From NCBI GenBank assembly GCA_902803245.1, contig CADCPJ010000287.1:1-5369 (forward strand): 5,369 bases of DNA, in the 5' to 3' direction. The position numbers were made by a program, and so were the translations under genes. The stretch is from an uncultured Lachnospiraceae bacterium (GTDB lineage Bacteria; Bacillota; Clostridia; Lachnospirales; Lachnospiraceae). The notes beneath the pieces are model-generated. The model did not search any database. It saw only the letters and a list, made by a program, of their open reading frames with translations, and was not told where the DNA came from. The first letter of the stretch is position 1. Each line of letters opens with the position of its first letter. Positions 1 through 5,315 of the stretch are shown here, piece after piece.

Positions 1-774
1 CAGGCGCACCCTGTTGCAGGAGGCGCAGAATTCATGGCTGATGGCGCTGATGAACCCGACGGACCCCGCAAAACCGGGATATCTGACATAGCGGGCCGGG
101 CCATATCCATGCACACCCGCGTCCTTAAGCGGCTTGCCGAAAGCTTCTTCGAGCTTCTTCTCCACCTCGTCCTCAGGGATCCCGGGAACCTTGTCCCCGC
201 ACCCGATCGGCATGAGCTCAATAAAGCGGACACTTAAAGGGTACGTGCGGGCAAGCCCGGCAATCCCGGCGAGCTCCTCATCGTTCACTCCCTTGATCGG
301 AACCGCGTTTACCTTGACGATAAGTCCCTCATCGAGCGCCTGCCGCATCGCACAAAGAACCGCGCCGATGTCTCCGCCCCTCGTGAGTCTAAAGTAGACG
401 TCGGGATCGAGCGCGTCGATGCTGATATTGACAGAGGTGATGCCGGCGAGCTTCGCCTCATGGACGCGGTCCTTCAGCAGGATGCCGTTCGTGGTCATGG
501 AGAGGCTCTTCGTCCCGGGCAGCTCATGGAGGCGCTTTGCCAGATGAAGGCACCCCTTACGCGCCAGCGGCTCCCCTCCCGTGAGCCTCACATGCTCTAT
601 TTTCAGTCCGTTCATGATCCGGACAAGGCGCACAATCTCCTCATAGCTTAAGATCTGCGCGTGCTCCGCCGCGCAGATGCCGCTCTCCGGCATGCAGTAG
701 ATGCAGCGCAGATTGCACCGGTCCGTTATGGATATGCGCAGGTAATCGATGATCCGTCCGCTTCCGTCAATCAT
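1..774 (-). CDS. moaA: MoaA, GTP 3',8-cyclase (partial, 3' end off window)
   Basis: This is a radical SAM enzyme that, with MoaC, converts GTP to cyclic pyranopterin monophosphate, the first step of Moco synthesis, in the cytoplasm. 258 codons are visible and no stop is reached, so the C-terminus continues left of base 1. Seen in the translation: the N-terminal radical-SAM cluster motif DRCNLRCIYCMP with Cys20, Cys24 and Cys27; the SAM-binding TGGEP at 65-69; TTNG at 94-97; SVNISID near 114-120; KVNAV at 154-158; RFIELMPIG at 183-191; and FCASCNRVRL at 249-258, giving the first two Cys (250, 253) of the second, substrate-side 4Fe-4S cluster. The third Cys and the usual C-terminal GG lie outside the window. 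Family length is about 320-330 residues, so roughly a fifth is missing. The ATG at 774 is the only sensible start, but its ribosome site is mediocre (AAGAGG 3 nt away, GGAG 13 nt away). It lies 79 nt downstream of mobA on the same strand, so co-transcription is likely. Confidence 0.96.
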   Translation of the reverse strand, partial: MIDGSGRIIDYLRISITDRCNLRCIYCMPESGICAAEHAQILSYEEIVRLVRIMNGLKIEHVRLTGGEPLARKGCLHLAKRLHELPGTKSLSMTTNGILLKDRVHEAKLAGITSVNISIDALDPDVYFRLTRGGDIGAVLCAMRQALDEGLIVKVNAVPIKGVNDEELAGIAGLARTYPLSVRFIELMPIGCGDKVPGIPEDEVEKKLEEAFGKPLKDAGVHGYGPARYVRYPGFAGSVGFISAISHEFCASCNRVRL

Positions 775-853
775 AATCCTCTTATTGCTCCAAACTCTTT
801 TCTCTCCTTTTCCCGGCCGGGGAAGCGCCCCGCCCTCAAAAAGGAATAAATAT
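775..853 (-). other. mobA-moaA intergenic region with short GC-rich hairpins
   Basis: This 79-nt spacer contains a perfect 10-bp palindrome (CCCGGCCGGG, 812-821) overlapping a possible 5-bp stem (CGGGG 818-822 with CCCCG 828-832, loop of 5). The two structures are mutually exclusive. No T-run follows on the minus strand, so this does not look like an intrinsic terminator. It may tune mRNA processing or moaA translation, but that is a guess. Confidence 0.3.
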
Positions 854-1465
854 TCACCTCGCGCCGCCTCCCGCGATGGCACGGTATTCCTCAGGCGTAT
901 TGATATTGACAAGCGATGCGGCATGAAAGCCGCTGCCGCTGATATCGATGCATCTGGTCCTTGCACCCTGGATGAGGTCCGTCATGCGGTGCCTCCCCTC
1001 TTCGACCATTTTCTCAGCTGCGGGCAGTACAGCCTTGCTGTATATCCCGCACAGAGGATGAACCCTCGCCTCGTCGCGAAAGACCAGGATATCATATTCC
1101 GGAGAAATGAATCCCGCAAGGTACCTCACCATCCCGGCGCGCACGCAGGGCATGTCAACCGCGCATATGAACACGTGGTCATATGCAGCATACATCAGAG
1201 ACCGCCGGATTCCCTCGATCGGGCCGAATCCCTGATGGACATCCCTCACCACCGGGACACCGCACGCGGAGTAGTCATTTTCAAGAGTCGAGGATATGAA
1301 TACTTCCCTGCAGACAGACAGCTCTTTCGCGAGGCGCCCGATGAAGGACTGCCCGTCCACCTCAAGCAGGGCCTTGTCGCGCCCCATGCGGGTGGACAGT
1401 CCGACCAGGATTGCCGCGGACAGGTTCAGTTTTGTCTCCTTTACGCACTTCGTCTTATCCTGCAT
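854..1465 (-). CDS. mobA: MobA-type molybdenum cofactor guanylyltransferase
   Basis: A nucleotidyltransferase-like protein that transfers GMP from GTP onto molybdopterin-bound molybdenum to make the MGD cofactor. 203 residues, close to the family norm of about 190-210. Seen: the N-terminal signature ILVGLSTRMGRDKALLEV (19-36), GPIEGI (81-86), the metal-binding-type VDMP (103-106), HPLCGIY (136-142), GRHRMTDLI (157-165) and NINTPEEY (187-194). The DKALL form fits MobA better than the cytidylyltransferase MocA. One oddity: the family consensus at the start is LAGGxSxRMGxDK, and this protein has V-G-L-S where A-G-G-L-S is expected, so the nucleotide-binding loop is one residue short. The ATG at 1465 was chosen because AAGGGGA (1472-1478) lies 6 nt upstream and it gives a compact N-terminus; an in-frame ATG at 1486 would add 7 residues with a poorer site. 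It is divergent from moeA and followed by moaA. Confidence 0.92.
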   Translation of the reverse strand: MQDKTKCVKETKLNLSAAILVGLSTRMGRDKALLEVDGQSFIGRLAKELSVCREVFISSTLENDYSACGVPVVRDVHQGFGPIEGIRRSLMYAAYDHVFICAVDMPCVRAGMVRYLAGFISPEYDILVFRDEARVHPLCGIYSKAVLPAAEKMVEEGRHRMTDLIQGARTRCIDISGSGFHAASLVNINTPEEYRAIAGGGAR

Positions 1466-1471
1466 GGCAGG

Positions 1472-1478
1472 TCCCCTT
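1472..1478 (-). promoter_or_regulatory. Ribosome binding site deciding the mobA start
   Basis: AAGGGGA on the minus strand, 6 nt before the ATG at 1465. It lies inside the longer reading frame that begins at 1486, and so argues for the shorter protein. Confidence 0.55.
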
Positions 1479-1531
1479 ATCGGCATAAAAATGCCCCGTA
1501 AAAATGATCAGGACAGCGGTTTTGTTTCCAT

Positions 1532-1579
1532 GCGCCAAAAAAGAGCATCACAAGGCGCTTAAGGCAAGAGGCGCTCTTT
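1532..1579 (-). promoter_or_regulatory. Alternative stem-loops upstream of mobA (attenuator-like)
   Basis: On the minus strand a 7-bp pairing AAAGAGC/GCTCTTT (1573-1579 with 1540-1546, loop of 26) runs into a T tract (TTTTTT, 1537-1542), like a weak intrinsic terminator. A competing small hairpin, AAGAG-cgc-CTCTT (1566-1578), uses one of the same arms. GCGCC/GGCGC segments at 1532-1536, 1554-1558 and 1570-1574 offer further alternative pairings. Mutually exclusive structures in a leader suggest possible attenuation of mobA-moaA, but the loop is long and no convincing minus-strand promoter was found. The sequence does not resemble the Moco riboswitch as I remember it. Confidence 0.25.
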
Positions 1580-1583
1580 ACGG

Positions 1584-1620
1584 TGACATTGACATAATGC
1601 AGCAGCTTATGATATGACAT
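1584..1620 (+). repeat. Three TGACAT copies upstream of moeA
   Basis: TGACAT occurs twice in direct tandem (1584-1589, 1590-1595) and a third time at 1615-1620, inside the spacer and right arm of the inverted repeat. The second copy overlaps the TTGACA box. The third begins 25 bp after the second, between two and two and a half helical turns. It could be a half-site for a regulator or chance. Confidence 0.35.
1589..1618 (+). promoter_or_regulatory. Candidate sigma-A promoter of moeA-mobB
   Basis: A perfect TTGACA -35 box lies at 1589-1594. The best-spaced -10 candidates are ATATGA (1612-1617, 17-bp spacer) and TATGAC (1613-1618, 18-bp spacer), each only a partial match to TATAAT. A better-looking TATGAT (1608-1613) sits too close, at 13 bp. 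Transcription would begin near 1625, leaving a leader of about 55 nt before the moeA ATG. The -10 region coincides with the inverted repeat, as expected for a repressor-controlled promoter. Confidence 0.5.
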
Positions 1621-1626
1621 CATAAG
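1606..1626. promoter_or_regulatory. Perfect 8-bp inverted repeat, candidate operator
   Basis: CTTATGAT (1606-1613), a 5-nt spacer ATGAC, then ATCATAAG (1619-1626), its exact reverse complement. It is AT-rich in an otherwise GC-rich stretch and overlaps the proposed -10 and start region of moeA, between the divergent Moco operons. It does not match the enterobacterial ModE site as I remember it. A dimeric regulator sensing molybdate, or a general anaerobic regulator, is plausible but unproven. Confidence 0.5.
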
Positions 1627-1668
1627 ATAAAAGATGAATCAGGTCAAGAAGCGCAAAGAAAGGATGGC

Positions 1669-1673
1669 AGGAG
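1669..1673 (+). promoter_or_regulatory. Ribosome binding site deciding the moeA start
   Basis: AGGAG, 8 nt before the ATG at 1682. The earlier in-frame ATG codons at 1634 and 1664 have no properly spaced site, so the protein most likely starts at 1682. Confidence 0.75.
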
Positions 1674-1681
1674 CAGGTGAT

Positions 1682-2899
1682 ATGAATGATGAAGCCATGA
1701 ATTACGAACTGCTAAGAGACATGCTTCTTGAGCGGGTCTCGCCGCTTGAAACGGAGTCCGTCCCGCTCCCTCTCTGCACAGGGCGCGTGCTGGCGCAGCC
1801 TCTTGTCGCTCTTAATAATGTGCCGTCCTTCGACCGCTCGCCATACGACGGATACGCTCTCCGGGCGTCGGATACGGAAGGGATTGACCGCACGCGTCCC
1901 GTGACGCTTAAGATCCTGGAGGAGGTTCCGGCCGGACAGGTCGGCCGCTTCGCCGTGACGGAAGGCACGGCCGTCAAAGTCCTCACGGGCGCACCGCTGC
2001 CCGCAGGCGCGGATGCCATTGTTCCTTTTGAGGTCACGAGCTTCACCGATGAGACCGTGACGCTCTTTTATGAGGTGTCTCCGGGAAGCAATGTGGTGAG
2101 GGCCGGTGAAGACGTGAAGGCGGGCAGCGTGCTTGCGGAGGCGGGGGAGGTCATAGACAGCGGTCTTCTCTCCGCGCTGGCTGCGCAGAATGTATCCCGG
2201 CCCGAGGTCTTCCGCGTGCCCCGCATCGGCATCATCTCCACGGGCTCGGAGCTGGTCGAGCCCGGAAGTCCTGCAGGGCCAGGAAAAATCTGCAACACCA
2301 ACCGATACCTCTTAACAGCGGCACTTGTCCGAGACGGAGCGGAGGCGGAATATTTAGGGAGCGCAGCGGACGACGTCGAAGAGATCGCCTCACTTCTTCG
2401 CGGCGGCCTGTCCCGGTGCGACGCGCTCATCCTCACCGGAGGCGTGTCCGTGGGCGATTACGATCTCACGCCGTCCGCCATGGCAGAGTGCGGCGTCGAG
2501 ATACTGTTTAAGGGCGCAGCCCTTAAGCCGGGCATGGCGTGCTGCTATGGGCTGTCGGGGGAAAAACCCGTCATGGCGCTGTCCGGCAATCCGGCGAGTG
2601 CCATAACGAATTACTGCGCGATCGCGCAGCCGGCGGTAAAGAAGCTGCGCGGGCTCGCGAATTATATGCCGAAGACAATTGAGATGGCGATTGACAGCGA
2701 GTTTGCAAAAAGCAGCCACGGCACGAGGCTCCTTCGAGGAAAGCTGGACATCGTCGAAGGAAGGGCTGTGCTGCACCTGCCAAAGAAGCAGGGAAATGTC
2801 GCGGTCAGCAGCATGATCGGCTGCGACGCCATGGCAGTCGTGCCCGCCGGATCCGGTCCGCTTGCTGCCGGAACGGTGCTGAAAGGATTCCTCATTTGA
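1682..2899 (+). CDS. moeA: MoeA, molybdopterin molybdenumtransferase
   Basis: Cytoplasmic enzyme that inserts molybdate into adenylylated molybdopterin, hydrolysing the AMP, to form active Moco. 405 residues, matching the usual length of about 400-410. Seen in order: NVPSFDRSPYDGYALRASD (46-64), the MoeA N-terminal signature; TGAPLPAGADAIVPFE (102-117); SPGSNVVRAGEDVKAG (133-148) of domain II; then the MogA/MoeB-like fold of domain III with RIGIISTGSELVEPG (181-195), LTGGVSVGDYDLTPS (251-265), KPGMA (282-286) and LSGNPAS (300-306); and a C-terminal beta-barrel domain IV from about 330 to the end. LSGNP in place of LPGNP is a variant I would expect in Firmicutes. The start at 1682 is set by AGGAG 8 nt upstream; a frame open back to 1634 would add 16 residues. 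It is the first gene of a two-gene plus-strand operon with mobB and is divergent from mobA. Confidence 0.96.
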   Translation: MNDEAMNYELLRDMLLERVSPLETESVPLPLCTGRVLAQPLVALNNVPSFDRSPYDGYALRASDTEGIDRTRPVTLKILEEVPAGQVGRFAVTEGTAVKVLTGAPLPAGADAIVPFEVTSFTDETVTLFYEVSPGSNVVRAGEDVKAGSVLAEAGEVIDSGLLSALAAQNVSRPEVFRVPRIGIISTGSELVEPGSPAGPGKICNTNRYLLTAALVRDGAEAEYLGSAADDVEEIASLLRGGLSRCDALILTGGVSVGDYDLTPSAMAECGVEILFKGAALKPGMACCYGLSGEKPVMALSGNPASAITNYCAIAQPAVKKLRGLANYMPKTIEMAIDSEFAKSSHGTRLLRGKLDIVEGRAVLHLPKKQGNVAVSSMIGCDAMAVVPAGSGPLAAGTVLKGFLI

Positions 2900-2913
2900 G
2901 CGGGAGATGCGTC

Positions 2914-3387
2914 ATGAAGCGCGTGGTCGGGTTTGCCGCGTGGTCCGGCACGGGAAAGACGACGCTCATGACGGAAATCATCCGGATCTTAAAGGCCCGG
3001 GGACTCAAAATCGCGGTGGTAAAACATGATGTGCACGGCATCGACGCATGCGAAGAAGGCAAGGACTCCGGGCGCTTCCATAAGGCCGGTGCAGACCGCG
3101 TCGCACTGATCGGCCCCGATCCCTTCTCCGCTCCCGAAGACGCTCTGAAGGAGGCGCTCGAAGACATGGGCGATGCGGATATCATACTGGTGGAAGGCTT
3201 CAAGCACGCTCAGATCCCTCGGATAGGCCTTTGCCGCATGGCAGCGGACAGGCCGCTTGTCGAAAGTCCGAAGACCTACATCGCCGTCGTCACGGATGTC
3301 CCCCTTCGGACTTCTGTCCCGCAGTTCGGCTGGGATGAACACTTGAAACTGGCAGATTTTATAAGAGAGCAGACAGCGGGACGCTGA
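2914..3387 (+). CDS. mobB: MobB, Moco guanine dinucleotide biosynthesis GTPase
   Basis: P-loop GTP-binding accessory protein that partners MobA in making MGD. 157 residues, slightly shorter than E. coli MobB. Seen: the P-loop AAWSGTGKTTL (8-18), which agrees with the E. coli MobB loop as I recall it; VKHDVHGID (36-44) and GKDSGRFHKAGAD (49-61), the family's conserved His/Asp and GKDS/AGA motifs; DIILVEGFKHAQIPRI (89-104), the Walker-B-like strand with the VEGFK signature; and a C-terminal TDVP (127-130) leading to LADFI (146-150). The ATG at 2914 was chosen: GGGAG (2902-2906) lies 7 nt upstream and the protein then begins directly with the first beta strand. An in-frame TTG at 2896 overlaps the moeA stop (TTGA), has AAAGGA 8 nt upstream, and would add 6 residues. 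The gene is 14 nt downstream of moeA, so almost certainly co-transcribed. Confidence 0.95.
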   Translation: MKRVVGFAAWSGTGKTTLMTEIIRILKARGLKIAVVKHDVHGIDACEEGKDSGRFHKAGADRVALIGPDPFSAPEDALKEALEDMGDADIILVEGFKHAQIPRIGLCRMAADRPLVESPKTYIAVVTDVPLRTSVPQFGWDEHLKLADFIREQTAGR

Positions 3388-3398
3388 TCTGCTCTCTT
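3363..3398. terminator. Bidirectional terminator-type hairpin between convergent operons
   Basis: An 11-bp perfect arm pair, AAGAGAGCAGA (3363-3373) with TCTGCTCTCTT (3388-3398), is extended inward by CAGCG (3374-3378) with CGCTG (3382-3386). This gives a 16-bp stem with a GGA loop and one bulged A (3387). The mobB stop codon lies in the stem. The T-run after it is weak on the plus strand (CCTGTTTC) and absent on the minus strand. It sits where both mobB and the convergent GGGtGRT gene need an end, so termination or 3'-end protection of both transcripts is the likely role. Confidence 0.75.
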
Positions 3399-3436
3399 CC
3401 TGTTTCATACTGTCATATTTCGCTGCCTTCTTCCGG

Positions 3437-4450
3437 TCAGAACTTGCCGGCCTTGGCAGCTTCCTCAACCGCCACCGCGACGCTTACGGTCGCGCCGACC
3501 ATCGGGTTGTTGCCCATGCCGATGAGTCCCATCATCTCGACGTGTGCCGGAACCGAGGAGGAGCCGGCGAACTGAGCGGAGCTGTGCATGCGTCCCATGG
3601 TATCCGTCATTCCGTAAGAAGCCGGGCCCGCGGCCATGTTGTCCGGGTGAAGCGTTCTGCCCGTGCCGCCGCCGGAAGCAACCGAGAAGTACTTCTTGCC
3701 TGCCTCGATGCGCTCCTTCTTGTAAGTGCCTGCCACCGGGTGCTGGAAGCGGGTCGGGTTCGTGGAGTTGCCGGTGATGGAGACGTCCACGTTCTCTTTC
3801 CACATGATCGCGACGCCTTCCGTGACGTCGTTGGCGCCGTAGCAGTTGACCTTCGCTCTCGGGCCGTTCGAATAGGCGATGCGCTCGATCTCCTTGACCT
3901 CGCCGCTCTTGTAGTCCATCTCAGTCTCAACGAATGTGAAGCCGTTGATTCTGGAGATGATCTTGGCGGCGTCCTTGCCGAGACCGTTGAGGATCACGCG
4001 GAGCGGTTTCTTGCGGACTTTGTTCGCGTTGTTCGCAATGCCGATGGCGCCTTCCGCAGCCGCGAAGGACTCGTGGCCTGCGAGGAATGCGAAGCACTCC
4101 GTGTCCTCTTCAAGGAGCATCTTGCCGAGATTGCCGTGGCCAAGTCCGACCTTTCTGTGATCCGCGACGGAGCCGGGGATGCAGAATGCCTGGAGACCTT
4201 CGCCGATCGCCGCAGCAGCTTCCGCAGCTGTGCGCGCATTCTTCTTGATCGCAATGGCGGCGCCTACGGTGTAAGCGTACTTGGCATTTTCAAAGCAGAT
4301 CGGCTGAATGCCCTCCACCATGTGATAGACATCGAGCCCTGCGTCCTCAGTGATCCTGACCGCATCCTCAAGAGAGGCGATGCCATAGCTGTTAAGGACC
4401 TTATTGATCTGATCAATGCGTCTTTCAAAAGATTCAAATGTGATTGCCAT
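3437..4450 (-). CDS. GGGtGRT-family protein (function unknown)
   Basis: 337 residues, near the length I recall for this family, which is named for its conserved glycine-rich motif. The motif is present as SGGGTGRTLHPDNMAAGPASYG (259-280, motif GGGTGRT at 260-266). Other striking segments are GLGHGNLGKMLLEEDTECFAFLAGHESFAAAEGA (102-135), with closely spaced Gly, His and acidic residues, FQHPVAGTYKK (235-245) and a C-terminal MMGLIGMGNNPMVGATVSVAVA (306-327). Four Cys (52, 90, 119, 203) are scattered, not in a classical ferredoxin pattern. No signal peptide or transmembrane helix is evident, so it is probably cytoplasmic. The glycine-rich motif suggests nucleotide or phosphate binding, but that is inference. 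The ATG at 4450 follows AGGAGG (4460-4465) with 9-nt spacing; a TTG at 4489 is in frame but would overlap the upstream gene. Second gene of an operon with the scaffold protein, which points to a role in metal-cluster chemistry. Family call firm, function unknown. Confidence 0.85.
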   Translation of the reverse strand: MAITFESFERRIDQINKVLNSYGIASLEDAVRITEDAGLDVYHMVEGIQPICFENAKYAYTVGAAIAIKKNARTAAEAAAAIGEGLQAFCIPGSVADHRKVGLGHGNLGKMLLEEDTECFAFLAGHESFAAAEGAIGIANNANKVRKKPLRVILNGLGKDAAKIISRINGFTFVETEMDYKSGEVKEIERIAYSNGPRAKVNCYGANDVTEGVAIMWKENVDVSITGNSTNPTRFQHPVAGTYKKERIEAGKKYFSVASGGGTGRTLHPDNMAAGPASYGMTDTMGRMHSSAQFAGSSSVPAHVEMMGLIGMGNNPMVGATVSVAVAVEEAAKAGKF

Positions 4451-4469
4451 GTCCTTCTTCCTCCTCTCT

Positions 4470-5162
4470 TTATTCTCTTCTCGGGTCAATGAGCTTCGCA
4501 GCGTCCGATACGCGGCCGTACTGTCCGCGGGCCTTGTTGAGAGCTGTCTCTGCGTCGTCGCCGGCCTTGATGAAGTCCATCATCTTTCCGAAGTTGATGA
4601 ACTGGTAGCCGATGATCTCATTGTTCTCATCGAGGGCAATCTTCTCGCAGTAGCCCTCTGTCATCTCGAGGTAGCGCGGCCCTTTCTTCAGTGTGCCGTA
4701 CATCGTGCCGACCATGGAGCGGTCACCCTTGCCGAGATCCTCGAAGCCCGCGCCGATTGCGAGGCCGTCGTCGGAGAAAGCGGACTGTGTGCGGCCATAG
4801 GCGATCTGGAGGAAGAGCTCTCTCATGGCCGTGTTGATGGCGTCGCAGACGAGGTCCGTGTTCAGGGCTTCAAGAACCGTGAGCCCCGGGAGAATCTCAG
4901 CCGCCATCGCCGCCGAATGTGTCATGCCGGAACATCCGATTGTCTCAACCAGGGCTTCCTGGATGATTCCGTCCTTCACGTTGAGGGACAGTTTGCACGC
5001 GCCCTGCTGGGGTGCGCACCAGCCGATGCCATGGGTATAGCCCTTGATGTCCTCGACCTTTTTGGACTGAATCCACTGTCCTTCTTCCGGAATCGGTGCT
5101 GCGCCGTGATGCACGCCCTGTGCGACGGGGCACATAGATTCAACTTTGTTCGTGTAAATCAT
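4470..5162 (-). CDS. Iron-sulfur cluster assembly scaffold-like protein (NifU/IscU N-terminal-type)
   Basis: 230 residues, larger than IscU (about 130). Seen: MCPVAQG near the N-terminus (Cys11), GIGWCAPQQGACKLSL (45-60; Cys49 and Cys56, CX6C), and ETIGCSGMTHSAAMAAEIL (73-91; Cys77), which resembles the second conserved Cys segment of the NifU_N fold (a Cys followed by Ser/Ala-rich residues and a helix). Cys106 could serve as the third scaffold ligand; Cys172 lies in a C-terminal half (about 125-230) with no IscU counterpart that I recognise. IscU-like proteins assemble transient Fe-S clusters on three Cys; a similar role is inferred here, with the cargo unknown. No membrane segment or signal peptide seen. 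The ATG at 5162 is fixed by AAAGGAG (5171-5177) 8 nt upstream; the frame is open to 5273, but that extension would cross the promoter. First gene of an operon, 19 nt ahead of the GGGtGRT gene. Confidence 0.8.
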   Translation of the reverse strand: MIYTNKVESMCPVAQGVHHGAAPIPEEGQWIQSKKVEDIKGYTHGIGWCAPQQGACKLSLNVKDGIIQEALVETIGCSGMTHSAAMAAEILPGLTVLEALNTDLVCDAINTAMRELFLQIAYGRTQSAFSDDGLAIGAGFEDLGKGDRSMVGTMYGTLKKGPRYLEMTEGYCEKIALDENNEIIGYQFINFGKMMDFIKAGDDAETALNKARGQYGRVSDAAKLIDPRRE

Positions 5163-5170
5163 TGGAAAAA

Positions 5171-5177
5171 CTCCTTT
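5171..5177 (-). promoter_or_regulatory. Ribosome binding site of the scaffold-like gene
   Basis: AAAGGAG on the minus strand, 8 nt before the ATG at 5162. It decides against the 37-residue longer reading frame from 5273. Confidence 0.8.
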
Positions 5178-5203
5178 CTGGATGAATTTACTCGCTGTGA
5201 ATA

Positions 5204-5212
5204 AGTATAACA
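5204..5212 (-). promoter_or_regulatory. Extended -10 promoter of the scaffold/GGGtGRT operon
   Basis: On the minus strand, TGTTATACT holds a TGn extension and a TATACT -10 box (5 of 6 to consensus; box at 5204-5209). No good -35 box lies at 16-18 bp; TTTACA is present but only 13 bp away. Extended -10 promoters can work without a -35 box. Transcription would begin near 5197, giving a leader of about 35 nt. Confidence 0.6.
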
Positions 5213-5249
5213 TAGACCTCGGTGTAAAGACAGTTTTTTTTACCGGATC

Positions 5250-5278
5250 TTGACACGAACGGGCCAGCTTCATAAAAT
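5250..5278 (+). promoter_or_regulatory. Strong rightward sigma-A promoter
   Basis: TTGACA (5250-5255), exactly 17 bp, then TAAAAT (5273-5278, 5 of 6 to TATAAT). Transcription would begin near 5285 and read out of the right edge of the window. No coding start is visible in the remaining bases, so its gene or RNA lies to the right. It is divergent from the scaffold-operon promoter. Confidence 0.6.
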
Positions 5279-5315
5279 CAACTTGGGCAGTTATACCTGC
5301 ATTTTCCGTAACTAT

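Noticed and set aside
749..1501. Long plus-strand open frame (250 codons) opposite mobA
   Set aside because: It is antisense to mobA, which has clear family motifs. The translation is Arg/His/Pro-rich with no recognisable domain and no ribosome site.
1466..1681. Classical Moco riboswitch in the divergent region
   Set aside because: The region is short and I could not find the conserved core I associate with that motif; only generic stem-loops were seen.
2935..2964. Apparently defective Walker A in MobB (Ala in place of the first Gly)
   Set aside because: The AAWSGTGKTT form agrees with E. coli MobB as I remember it, so it is normal for the family.
4451..4489. TTG-started N-terminal extension of the GGGtGRT protein
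   Set aside because: It overlaps the end of the upstream gene and its lysine/arginine/glutamate-rich sequence is just the translated ribosome-binding region; the ATG at 4450 is well placed after AGGAGG.
3542..4492. Long plus-strand open frame (316 codons) opposite the GGGtGRT gene
   Set aside because: It is a shadow frame of a GC-rich gene whose minus-strand product matches a known family; no plausible promoter or ribosome site.
4416..5204. Long plus-strand open frame (262 codons) opposite the scaffold-like gene
   Set aside because: It spans the junction and promoter of the minus-strand operon, and its translation shows no family resemblance.
5163..5273. 37-residue N-terminal extension of the scaffold-like protein
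   Set aside because: It would translate through the ribosome binding site and the extended -10 promoter; the ATG at 5162 has an excellent site.
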